From the NCBI RefSeq assembly GCF_027947575.1, contig NZ_CP116256.1, positions 6,138,001-6,202,000 on the forward strand: DNA of 64,000 bases. The letters are read 5' to 3'. The number at the start of each line of letters is the position of its first letter. Position 1 is the stretch's first letter. This stretch comes from Streptomyces rubrogriseus (lineage in GTDB: Bacteria > Actinomycetota > Actinomycetes > Streptomycetales > Streptomycetaceae). Made by a program: the position numbers and the translations under genes. Under the pieces are notes generated by a model that saw nothing but the letters and a program-made list of their open reading frames with translations, was not told where the DNA came from and did not search any database. Positions 1 to 7,015 of this stretch are shown here, in pieces.

Positions 1-267
1 GGCGCGGACCAGCTCCGGGTTGTCCTCGCGGATGGCCGAGGACACGACCACGCAGCTCGCATCGTCGGCGAGGTGCTCCGCCGCGTGCCCGATGTGCACG
101 GTGGCGCCCAGCGCGCGCAGCGCGTCGGCGGTCGCGGACTCCTTGGCGTCGCTGCCCGCCACGGCGGCGCCGCGCTGGGCGAGGATCTTGGCGATGCCCG
201 ACATCCCGGCGCCGCCGATGCCGATGAAGTGCGGTCGGTCCATGGCGGTGGGAAGGCCGGGTGCCAT
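1..267 (-). CDS. murC: UDP-N-acetylmuramate--L-alanine ligase, N-terminal part (cut by window edge)
   Basis: Cytoplasmic peptidoglycan enzyme that adds L-alanine to UDP-MurNAc using ATP. Only the first 89 codons are present; the rest lies beyond base 1. The N-terminal Rossmann motif [11 protein letters not shown] (about residues 14-24) is the Mur-ligase NAD-fold signature, and the [13 protein letters not shown] stretch near the edge is also typical of MurC. The ATG at 267 has a GGGAGA ribosome site about nine bases upstream. An internal ATG (residue 9) is an alternative start. The upstream neighbour on the same strand is separated by a hairpin at 308-334, so murC may have its own promoter in the 73-base gap. 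Confidence 0.95.
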   Translation of the reverse strand, partial: MAPGLPTAMDRPHFIGIGGAGMSGIAKILAQRGAAVAGSDAKESATADALRALGATVHIGHAAEHLADDASCVVVSSAIREDNPELVRA

Positions 268-307
268 GCGCTGTTCTCCCAGAGTGGTCCGTTGGTGATC
301 CGTTGAG

Positions 308-334
308 GCCGCGCCCCCTCGGCGGGGGCGCGGC
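308..334. terminator. GC hairpin between the 341-814 gene and murC
   Basis: Perfect 11-bp arms (308-318 and 324-334, GCCGCGCCCCC) with a five-base loop. There is no T-run, as is usual for Streptomyces terminators. It sits just after the stop of the upstream gene on the minus strand, so it probably ends or attenuates that transcript before murC. Confidence 0.6.
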
Positions 335-340
335 ACCAGC

Positions 341-814
341 CTATGCCTTGCTGTGGGAGAAGAGTTTCAGGACCGGTACGCCGACCTTGTGCCGGGCCCG
401 GGAGGCCCAGTCCCGGTGGAAGAACTCCTCCACGTAGTGGGGGTCGGTCAGGACGATCACCTCGTCGGCCCCGATCTCCATGACCAGGGCCTTCAGCTCG
501 TCCAGCGGGTGGTCTTCGATCAGTCGCCCGTCGGCCTGCGCACCCGAGGCGCGCAGGGCGGTCAGGGACACCTCCAGGGCCCGCTCCCCGACGCCCTGCG
601 CCTCCCGGCCCTCCGGGGTCTCCCCCTCGCGTACGGCGTCGTCCAGCTCGCCGAGCGCGACGTCGTCGATGGCGCGCAGCAGGCGGTCCGCCTGATCGCC
701 GCGCGGCTGGAGCAGCACGTGGAAGCCGACCTGCTCGTCCCCGTGCAAGGTGGTGACGAACTCCACGTCGGCGGACGTCAGGGCCTTCTCGATCATCAAA
801 ACGCTTGTGAACAC
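341..814 (-). CDS. Conserved hypothetical protein with a universal-stress-like C-terminus
   Basis: A 157-residue protein of unknown function. The C-terminal half ([36 protein letters not shown]) has an alternating strand/helix pattern like the nucleotide-binding end of universal stress proteins. From memory, close relatives are often labelled indole-3-glycerol-phosphate synthase in Streptomyces, but I see no TrpC motifs. The start is uncertain: GTG at 814 has AAGGAG and AAGGGG upstream, while an ATG at 796 is possible and the longer frame to 904 lacks support. It precedes murC on the same strand and is separated from it by a hairpin. Confidence 0.7.
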   Translation of the reverse strand: MFTSVLMIEKALTSADVEFVTTLHGDEQVGFHVLLQPRGDQADRLLRAIDDVALGELDDAVREGETPEGREAQGVGERALEVSLTALRASGAQADGRLIEDHPLDELKALVMEIGADEVIVLTDPHYVEEFFHRDWASRARHKVGVPVLKLFSHSKA

Positions 815-1030
815 CAGGCGCCCCTTCTCCTTCGAGGGCCCGTGGGCCCACCCTCCGTAGGCCGTACCAGACCCTGCGGAAACCATCCTGCCCCGTGATC
901 GCACGGGTACTGCCGGAATCAGTGTGCCCGGCGCGGACTAAACGGAACGGAAGATTCCGCCGATTCCCGGATGTGCGGTAACGACCGAACCCGTGTCCGG
1001 TCGCCGCCGTCCGTCCGGGCCGGAACGTGT

Positions 1031-1828
1031 CTAGTCGCGCCGGTACCGGCTGAAGAGGAAACCTTCCTCCTCCAGGAGGGACGCCAGTGCGAATCGCCGC
1101 GGCATCCCGACGGCCGGTCCGCCCGCGATCCGCTGCGCGTCCCCCGCGGTCAGCATCGGGGCGACGGTCAGGCACAGCTCGTCGAGCACACCGGCGGCGA
1201 CGAACTGCCCCAGCAGCCGCGGACCGCCCTCGGTCAGCAGCCGGGTGTGCCCCAGCTCCGCGAGCGCCTCGAGCGCACGGGCCGGGTCCACGCCGACGCC
1301 GTCCCCCGCGATCACCACCCGGGCCCCGGCCCGCTCCGCGGCGGCGATCCGGTCGGGGGCCGCGGCGGCGCCGGTCAGGACCAGCGTGGGCACGACCGGG
1401 GAGGTGAACAGCGGCAGGGAGAAGTCCAGCTCCAGGCTCGCGCTGACCACCGCGATCACCGGCACGGGCGCCTGACCGGCCGCCCGCCGCGCCTCCGCGA
1501 AATCCGCCCGCGCGCGACCCGGGCGGTACCCCTCCTGCCGTACGGTCTCGGCGCCGGCGATCACCACGTCCGCCAGCGCCCGCAGGGTGCCGAAGACCCG
1601 CATGTCGGCCGCGCCGGAGATGGGCTGGGAGCGGCCGTCGTGCTGGGCGGCGCCGTCGAGGGTGGAGACCATGTTGGCCCGCAGCCACGTCCGCCGGTGC
1701 CCGTCCGGCTCGGGGTACGCGTAGGCGGCCGCCAGCTCGGCCAGGCTCCACTCCCGGTCGGTCTCGGAGCCGCCGCCCGGGCCGGCGGTCGGATCGGTCA
1801 GGGGGGACACGGGGAACAGGCGTCGCAT
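1031..1828 (-). CDS. RibD C-terminal-domain (pyrimidine reductase family) protein
   Basis: A 265-residue stand-alone RibD_C/dihydrofolate-reductase-fold enzyme. Visible motifs are NMVSTLDGAAQ near residue 52, the GAETVR segment, and the C-terminal TEGGPRLLGQFVAAGVLDELCLTVAPML, which matches the NADPH-binding end of RibG-type reductases. The deaminase domain of full-length RibD is absent. The substrate is unknown; many actinobacterial stand-alone copies are not in riboflavin operons, and no rib gene is seen nearby. ATG 1828 has no good ribosome site but has AACACT eight bases upstream, so leaderless translation is plausible. It diverges from the ZapE-like gene. Confidence 0.85.
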   Translation of the reverse strand: MRRLFPVSPLTDPTAGPGGGSETDREWSLAELAAAYAYPEPDGHRRTWLRANMVSTLDGAAQHDGRSQPISGAADMRVFGTLRALADVVIAGAETVRQEGYRPGRARADFAEARRAAGQAPVPVIAVVSASLELDFSLPLFTSPVVPTLVLTGAAAAPDRIAAAERAGARVVIAGDGVGVDPARALEALAELGHTRLLTEGGPRLLGQFVAAGVLDELCLTVAPMLTAGDAQRIAGGPAVGMPRRFALASLLEEEGFLFSRYRRD

Positions 1829-1977
1829 GGGGTGCAGTGTTCCACGCACCCGCCACCCCAACCGTGCAGGCCGGAGGCCCTGCCCCCGCGCACCGCGCCC
1901 ACGATGCCGAGCCCGTGCCGGGCCACGCGCGGGCGGCCGGGTTTCCACCCCCGGGCCGGGCGCACGACCGCAGCACC

Positions 1978-2022
1978 CCGCCGTACGGGCGCCCGGCACT
2001 CCGCCGTACGGGCGCCCGGCAC
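1978..2022. repeat. Two exact 22-bp direct repeats, 23-bp period
   Basis: Each copy contains the small palindromes CCGTACGG and GGCGCC. The copies are separated by one T. Degenerate continuation runs to about 2050. Function unknown; replication slippage in GC-rich spacer DNA is enough to explain it. Confidence 0.75.
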
Positions 2023-2161
2023 CGCACCGGCACCCGGCACCGCACCCGCCCGCCTCGCCGCACCCCGCTCGCGCCACGCCCCGCCCCGCTCGCGCCGCCG
2101 GGTGGCTACGCCCCGCTCGTCCCGCCCGCCGGCCGACGCCGGGGGCCCTCCGCGCAGGCCC

Positions 2162-2167
2162 TACCAT
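2162..2167 (+). promoter_or_regulatory. Candidate -10 element (TACCAT) for the ZapE-like gene
   Basis: TAnnnT hexamer whose last base is nine bases before the GTG at 2176, with no ribosome site between them. This fits a leaderless transcript. No clear -35 is seen. Confidence 0.45.
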
Positions 2168-2175
2168 TGAGTACC

Positions 2176-3288
2176 GTGTCGTCCTCCTCTCCCACCTCCG
2201 TCCCCGCCCCGATAACCGGGACGGCTCCGGCCACGGTCTCCCTGTGCGCCCGCGAGCCCCGAGTCCCCGCGGACCGCCTGGTCGCCGAGATGGTGCCCCC
2301 GCCCCGTTTCGACTCCGTCCGCTTCGGCACGTACCTCCCGGACCCGAACCAGCCCAGCCAGAGCGAGGCCGTCCGGGTCCTCGAGGACTTCGCGGGCGGA
2401 CTGGGCGAGGCGCCCGGCACGGGAGGCGGCAGGCGCGGCTTCTTCGGGCTGGGCCGCGGCAGGGCGCCGAAGACCCCGGCCGGACCCCGCGGCGTGTACC
2501 TCGACGGCGGTTACGGCGTCGGCAAGACCCACCTGCTGGCCTCCCTGTGGCACGCCACCCCCGCCGAGCCCTCCCGCAAGGCCTTCGGCACCTTCGTCGA
2601 GCTGACCAACCTCGTCGGCGCCCTCGGTTTCCAGCAGACCGTGCAGACCCTGTCCGGGCACCGTCTGCTGTGCATCGACGAGTTCGAGCTGGACGACCCG
2701 GGCGACACCGTCCTGGTCTCCAGCCTGCTCGCCCGGCTCGTGGAGGCCGGCGTGGCGCTCGCCGCCACCTCCAACACGCTGCCGGGCAAGCTCGGCGAGG
2801 GCCGGTTCGCGGCGGCCGACTTCCTGCGCGAGATCCAGGGACTGTCCGCCCACTTCCGCGCCCTGCGCATCGACGGCGAGGACTACCGCCACCGCGGTCT
2901 GCCCGAGGCCCCGGCGCCGTACTCCGACGAGCAGGTGACCTTGGCGGCACGGGCCACCGAGGGTGCCTCCCTGGACGACTTCGCCGCCCTCCTCGACCAC
3001 CTCGCCCGCGTCCACCCCAGCCGCTACGGCGCCCTGACCGACGGCCTGACGGCGGTGTGCCTCACCGGGGTGCGCCCGGTGCCGGACCAGTCGACGGCGC
3101 TGCGGCTCGTGGTGCTCGCGGACCGGCTCTACGACCGCGAGGTGCCCGTCCTGGCCTCCGGGCTGCCCTTCGACCGGCTGTTCGGCGAGGAGATGCTGAA
3201 GGGCGGGTACCGCAAGAAGTACTTCCGGGCGATCTCCCGGCTCACCGCGCTGGCCCGGGACGCGGCGCGGCTGGTGGACACGCCCTGA
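2176..3288 (+). CDS. zapE: ZapE/AFG1-family AAA ATPase
   Basis: A 370-residue P-loop ATPase. Walker A GGYGVGKT lies at residues 111-118, Walker B is LLCIDEFELDD, and a sensor-like TSNTLPGKLGEGRF follows; these are hallmarks of the AFG1/ZapE family. In E. coli ZapE acts on Z-ring stability during division, and the mitochondrial homologue Afg1 helps degrade respiratory subunits; the role in Streptomyces is not known to me. The glycine-rich insert GRRGFFGLGRGR near residues 86-96 precedes the ATPase core. GTG 2176 is chosen because of the -10 spacing; a TTG at 2167 is in frame. Confidence 0.88.
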   Translation: MSSSSPTSVPAPITGTAPATVSLCAREPRVPADRLVAEMVPPPRFDSVRFGTYLPDPNQPSQSEAVRVLEDFAGGLGEAPGTGGGRRGFFGLGRGRAPKTPAGPRGVYLDGGYGVGKTHLLASLWHATPAEPSRKAFGTFVELTNLVGALGFQQTVQTLSGHRLLCIDEFELDDPGDTVLVSSLLARLVEAGVALAATSNTLPGKLGEGRFAAADFLREIQGLSAHFRALRIDGEDYRHRGLPEAPAPYSDEQVTLAARATEGASLDDFAALLDHLARVHPSRYGALTDGLTAVCLTGVRPVPDQSTALRLVVLADRLYDREVPVLASGLPFDRLFGEEMLKGGYRKKYFRAISRLTALARDAARLVDTP

Positions 3289-3350
3289 GGAACGGTCGGT
3301 TCCCGCCAACCCAGCCGCCATTTTGAGGCTCTCTCCGGCACGTAACGCCC

Positions 3351-3384
3351 CGTTAACCCTGCAAAGCTCTTTGCAGGGTTAACG
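3351..3384. promoter_or_regulatory. Perfect 34-bp palindrome (operator or terminator)
   Basis: Two perfect 16-base arms (CGTTAACCCTGCAAAG and its reverse complement) meet around a two-base centre. It lies 62 bases after the ZapE-like stop and about 90 bases before the small secreted-protein gene. The AT content is high for this genome, which favours a protein-binding site, but it could also fold as a terminator. Confidence 0.65.
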
Positions 3385-3389
3385 TGTTT

Positions 3390-3434
3390 CTTGACCACGC
3401 GTTGACCATGCTTTTGCCGGGCGTTGACCTGCCC
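3390..3434 (+). promoter_or_regulatory. Four 11-bp-phased direct repeats (TTGACC units)
   Basis: TTGACC occurs at 3391, 3402 and 3424, with a decayed TTTGCC at 3413, so the units repeat every 11 bases. This spacing is that of Streptomyces PhoP boxes, whose unit is GTTCACC-like; here the C is replaced by G (GTTGACC). It probably binds an OmpR-type regulator on one DNA face. It lies just upstream of the gene at 3478. Confidence 0.5.
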
Positions 3435-3477
3435 CTCGGCATGTGCCGGCGGCAGGAACTGCCTGGGAGGGGGCCAC

Positions 3478-3879
3478 GTGCACCGACGTACGGCGGCCCG
3501 CACCGTGGTCGCGGTCCTCGCCCCAGTCCTGTTCGCGCTCCAGTTCTTCGCTCCCTCCGGCTCCTTCGCATCCGCGTACACAAACGGTGACGCCGTGGCC
3601 CACGCCCGTCCCGGAACCATCCCCTCCGGCACGGTGCCGCACGACGAGACCGTCACCTGCCGCGAGGGCGGCCGCCCGGGGGAGCCGACCACCGCGCCGC
3701 GCGTCCGCGACCGCCACCGCACCACCGCCGCGCCGCAGTCCAGCACCCCTCGGCACCCACTGGCGCGGCAGTCCGCCCCGCAGGCGCCCGGCTCCGTCAC
3801 CTCCGGCCGTGCCGCCGAGCACCCGCCCAGACCCGCGGCGGACCACACCCCCGCGGCACTCCAGGTCTTCCGCTGCTGA
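3478..3879 (+). CDS. Small secreted or membrane-anchored protein, function unknown
   Basis: A 133-residue protein starting at GTG 3478, behind a strong GGGAGGGGG ribosome site. Residues about 5-32 (TAARTVVAVLAPVLFALQFFAPSGSFASA) form a hydrophobic signal peptide with a plausible Ala-Ser-Ala cleavage site. The mature part is rich in Pro, Arg, His and Thr, looks disordered, and ends in Cys. No family is recognised. It lies directly after the palindrome and repeat array and before the carbonic anhydrase, 78 bases away. Codon bias is weaker than in neighbours, so coding is likely but not certain. Confidence 0.6.
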   Translation: MHRRTAARTVVAVLAPVLFALQFFAPSGSFASAYTNGDAVAHARPGTIPSGTVPHDETVTCREGGRPGEPTTAPRVRDRHRTTAAPQSSTPRHPLARQSAPQAPGSVTSGRAAEHPPRPAADHTPAALQVFRC

Positions 3880-3957
3880 CGGACCACCGGCACATCCCCC
3901 ACCTCTGTCCCACCCGTCCGACGCGCCCCCACGGCGCGCCAGGAGGAAAACCGCATC

Positions 3958-4539
3958 ATGCAACCCCTCATCGACAACGCCCGCACGTTCGGACAGCGCC
4001 CTGAGGAGTTCACCGGGCACGCCGAAGGCCAGTCGCCCGAAGTCCTGTTCATCACCTGCTCCGACTCCCGGGTCGTGCCCGCCCTGATCACCGGCGCCCG
4101 GCCCGGCCAGCTCTTCGAACTGCGCACCGCGGGCAACATCGTCCCGCCCTACGGAACCGGGCACCCCTCCGCCGAGGCGGCCACCGTCGAGTACGCGGTC
4201 CAGGTCCTCGGCGTCGGCGACATCGTGGTCTGCGGCCACTCGCACTGCGGCGCCGTCGGCGCGCTGGTGCGCGGCGACGACCTGACCGCCGTGCCCGCCG
4301 TGCGCGACTGGCTGGCGCACGCGGCGGACGACCCGGAGCCCTGCGATCCCGCCGATCCGACGGTCGCCGGGGCCGTGCAGCACCACGTACTGGCGCAACT
4401 GCTGCGCCTGCGCTCCTACCCCTGCGTCGAGCGGCGGCTGGCGGACGGCCGGCTGCGGCTGCACGGCTGGTACTACGAGGTCCACACCGGGCTCGTGCGC
4501 GCGCACCGCGCGGACACCGACGCGTTCGAGACCCTGTGA
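3958..4539 (+). CDS. Beta-class carbonic anhydrase
   Basis: A 193-residue zinc enzyme interconverting CO2 and bicarbonate in the cytoplasm. Zinc ligands Cys34, His94 and Cys97 are visible in CSDSR (34-38) and CGHSHCGA, with the Asp36-Arg38 dyad typical of the class. ATG 3958 has an AGGAGG site. Its stop overlaps the start of the SulP transporter by four bases (GTGA), so the two are co-translated and should work together in supplying or moving bicarbonate. Confidence 0.95.
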   Translation: MQPLIDNARTFGQRPEEFTGHAEGQSPEVLFITCSDSRVVPALITGARPGQLFELRTAGNIVPPYGTGHPSAEAATVEYAVQVLGVGDIVVCGHSHCGAVGALVRGDDLTAVPAVRDWLAHAADDPEPCDPADPTVAGAVQHHVLAQLLRLRSYPCVERRLADGRLRLHGWYYEVHTGLVRAHRADTDAFETL

Positions 4540-6038
4540 GCGCCGGCATGTCCCTCATAGCCGGTCAGAACCGGAGGTTCCCGCACTGGCGGCAGGACCT
4601 CACCGCGTCCCTCGTCGTGTTCCTGGTCGCGCTCCCGCTGTGCGTGGGCGTGGCCGTCGCCTCCGGCGTCCCGGCCGAACTCGGCCTGGTCACCGGCATC
4701 GTGGGCGGTCTGGTCACCGGGTTCCTGCCGGGCAGCAGCCTCCAGGTCTCCGGCCCGGCCGCCGGGCTGACCGTGCTGGTCTTCGGCGCGGTCGACCAGT
4801 ACGGACTGCCCGCGCTCGGCGTGATCGTGCTCGCCACCGGGATCGTCCAGCTCGTGATGGGCGCCCTGAAGCTGGGGCGCTGGTTCCGGGCGATCTCCCT
4901 GTCGGTCGTCGAGGGCATGCTGGCCGGCATCGGCCTGGTGCTCATCGCCGGTCAGCTCTACTCGGCCGCCGGTCTCGAGGCGCCCGCCTCCGGCATCGAC
5001 AAGCTCACCGGGCTGCCCGGGGCCGCCGCCGACGCGCTGGGCAGCACCGGGGCGCTGACCTCGCTCGCCCTGGGCGCGGGCACCGTCGCGGTGATGGTGC
5101 TGTGGAAGCGGCTGCCGAAGCGGGCGCGGACCGTGCCGGGGGCGCTGGCCGCGGTCGGTCTGGCCACCGCGGTCACGGCGGCGTTCGGACTGTCGGTCGC
5201 GACCGTCGAGGTGAGCGGCCTGCTGGACGTGATCCAGCCGCCCGGCGCCGACGCGTTCGGCGAGCTGGCGAGCGTGGGCCTGCTCGGCACGATCGTGGCC
5301 TTCACGCTGATCGCCTCGGCGGAGAGCCTGTTCAGCGCCGCGGCGGTGGACCGGCTGCACGACGGGCCGCGCACCCAGTACGACAAGGAGCTGATGGCGC
5401 AGGGCGCGGGCAACACCGTGTGCGGCGTGCTCGGCGCGCTGCCGATGACCGCGGTCATCGTGCGCAGTTCCGCCAACGTCGCCGCGGGCGCCCGCACCAA
5501 GGCGTCCCGGGTGCTGCACGGCGTGTGGCTGCTGCTGTTCACGGCGCTGCTGCCGTCCGTGCTGGGCCTGATCCCGCTGCCCGCGCTGGCGGGCATCCTG
5601 GTGCACGCGGGCTGGAAGCTGATCCCGTTCCGCAGCATCCTGCCGCTGTGGCGCGACCACCGGGGCGAGGCGCTGATCCTGGTGGTCACGGCCGTCTCGA
5701 TCGTCGCGGTCAACATGTTCGAGGGCGTGCTGATCGGTCTGGCCCTGTCCGTGGTCAAGACCGCCTGGGAGGCCTCGCACCTCGGGCTGGAGATCGTCGA
5801 CAAGGGCGCGGGACCCGTCCAGGCCCACCTGAGCGGCAACGCGACCTTCCTGCGGCTCCCGAAGATCCTGGAGTCCCTGGAGGCGCTGCCGCAGGACCGC
5901 CCGGTCGAGCTGGACCTGTCCGGGCTGCACCACCTGGACCACGCCTGCCGCACGGCCCTGGAGAACTGGGCCGAACGGCACAGCGCCGCCGGCACGGATC
6001 CGGTGAAGGTCACGGAGCCGGAGCGGGCGGGGGTGTAG
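4536..6038 (+). CDS. SulP-family anion transporter with STAS domain
   Basis: A 500-residue membrane protein with 10-12 hydrophobic segments (residues about 20-410). The SulP core is recognisable in GFLPGSSLQVSGPAAGLTVLVFGAV and in GALPMTAVIVRSSANVAAGARTKASRVLHG. A C-terminal STAS-like domain (about 425-490) follows. SulP proteins move sulfate, bicarbonate or dicarboxylates; the overlap with a carbonic anhydrase gene points to bicarbonate, as in BicA-type systems, by inference. The GTG at 4536 is set by the overlap; an ATG at 4548 is also possible. A strong hairpin ends the unit. Confidence 0.92.
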   Translation: MSAGMSLIAGQNRRFPHWRQDLTASLVVFLVALPLCVGVAVASGVPAELGLVTGIVGGLVTGFLPGSSLQVSGPAAGLTVLVFGAVDQYGLPALGVIVLATGIVQLVMGALKLGRWFRAISLSVVEGMLAGIGLVLIAGQLYSAAGLEAPASGIDKLTGLPGAAADALGSTGALTSLALGAGTVAVMVLWKRLPKRARTVPGALAAVGLATAVTAAFGLSVATVEVSGLLDVIQPPGADAFGELASVGLLGTIVAFTLIASAESLFSAAAVDRLHDGPRTQYDKELMAQGAGNTVCGVLGALPMTAVIVRSSANVAAGARTKASRVLHGVWLLLFTALLPSVLGLIPLPALAGILVHAGWKLIPFRSILPLWRDHRGEALILVVTAVSIVAVNMFEGVLIGLALSVVKTAWEASHLGLEIVDKGAGPVQAHLSGNATFLRLPKILESLEALPQDRPVELDLSGLHHLDHACRTALENWAERHSAAGTDPVKVTEPERAGV

Positions 6039-6045
6039 CGGGGGT

Positions 6046-6086
6046 CCGCCGCCGGGTTCCGGGCATGGCACCCGGCCCGGCGGCGG
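6046..6086 (+). terminator. Two-step GC hairpin after the SulP gene
   Basis: Outer arms of 11 bp (6046-6056/6076-6086, CCGCCGCCGGG) and inner arms of 5 bp (6059-6063/6071-6075) form one long stem with a two-base bulge. It starts 8 bases after the stop codon. Confidence 0.75.
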
Positions 6087-6137
6087 GCCTATCGTGACAG
6101 TAAGGGTGAAAACCGTCCTCCGAGCGAGGAGGTCGTC

Positions 6138-6926
6138 ATGGTCCAGGAGCTTCTGACCGCGGCCGCCGCCGTCGGCAGCGCGGGCGTCCTGTACGTCGCC
6201 TCGGCAGCACGGGTCGTCAAGCAGTACGAACGCGGGGTGGTCTTCCGGCTCGGACGGCTCGCGGGGCAGGCGCGCGGTCCCGGGTTCACCATGATCGTGC
6301 CGTTCGTGGACCGGCTGCACAAGGTGAACATGCAGATCATCACGCTGCCCGTGCCCGCCCAGGAGGGCATCACCCGGGACAACGTCACCGTACGGGTGGA
6401 CGCGGTCGTGTACTTCAAGGTGGTCGACGCGGCCAACGCGCTGGTCCGGGTCGAGGACTACCGGTTCGCCGTCTCGCAGATGGCCCAGACCTCGCTGCGC
6501 TCCATCATCGGCAAGAGCGACCTGGACGATCTGCTGTCCGACCGGGAGAAGCTGAACCAGGGTCTCGAGCTGATGATCGACAGCCCGGCGGTCGGCTGGG
6601 GCGTGCAGATCGACCGGGTCGAGATCAAGGACGTGTCCCTGCCGGACACCATGAAGCGCTCGATGGCCCGCCAGGCCGAGGCGGACCGGGAGCGACGTGC
6701 CCGGGTGATCAACGCGGACGCCGAGCTGCAGGCCTCGAAGGTGCTCGCGGAGGCGGCCCGGGAGATGTCCGAGACGCCCGCGGCGCTGCAACTGCGGTTG
6801 CTCCAGACGGTCGTGGCGGTGGCCGCCGAGAAGAACTCCACCCTGGTGCTGCCCTTCCCCGTGGAGCTGCTGCGGTTCCTGGAGAAGGCGCAGGAGCACC
6901 CGGTCGATCACCCGGTGGAGCGGTGA
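6138..6926 (+). CDS. Slipin (stomatin/SPFH-domain) membrane protein
   Basis: A 262-residue member of the stomatin/HflK-C group. One N-terminal hydrophobic segment (about residues 5-22) is followed by the conserved EYERGVVFRLGR-like signature (KQYERGVVFRLGRLAGQARGPG), the SPFH domain, and a charged helical region ending about residue 230. These proteins scaffold membrane microdomains and often regulate proteases or channels. No NfeD partner is seen next to it. ATG 6138 follows an AGGAGG site. Confidence 0.92.
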   Translation: MVQELLTAAAAVGSAGVLYVASAARVVKQYERGVVFRLGRLAGQARGPGFTMIVPFVDRLHKVNMQIITLPVPAQEGITRDNVTVRVDAVVYFKVVDAANALVRVEDYRFAVSQMAQTSLRSIIGKSDLDDLLSDREKLNQGLELMIDSPAVGWGVQIDRVEIKDVSLPDTMKRSMARQAEADRERRARVINADAELQASKVLAEAAREMSETPAALQLRLLQTVVAVAAEKNSTLVLPFPVELLRFLEKAQEHPVDHPVER

Positions 6927-7015
6927 CACGAGCCACACGCGTGGTTCCCGGGGCTCCTGGCAGGTGATAGACACAGCGGGGTCACAGTCCTGTCCGCCAG
7001 CAGGAAGGTTTCCCC

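Larger units (their letters stand above)
1829..2175. other. 347-base divergent intergenic region with a tandem repeat
   Basis: No convincing gene is seen. The region is almost pure GC and contains two exact 22-base copies at 1978-1999 and 2001-2022 (period 23, core CCGTACGGGCGCCCGGCAC), followed by decayed CACCGGCACCCGG-type units. It must hold the promoters of the two divergent genes at its ends. Confidence 0.6.

Noticed and set aside
1829..2950. Upstream extension of the RibD-like gene to a 639-codon frame
   Set aside because: The extension is Arg/Pro-rich and lies opposite the ZapE-like gene; the family start fits ATG 1828.
3291..3305. GGAAC/GTTCC mini-hairpin after the ZapE-like gene
   Set aside because: Only five base pairs; too weak to call a terminator.
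4473..6974. 833-codon minus-strand frame opposite the SulP and slipin genes
   Set aside because: Both plus-strand genes are clear by motifs; the antisense product has no fold-like pattern.
6927..7015. PHO box upstream of the PhoX-like gene
   Set aside because: No GTTCACC direct repeats are present in the 89-base gap, so PhoP control is not supported here.
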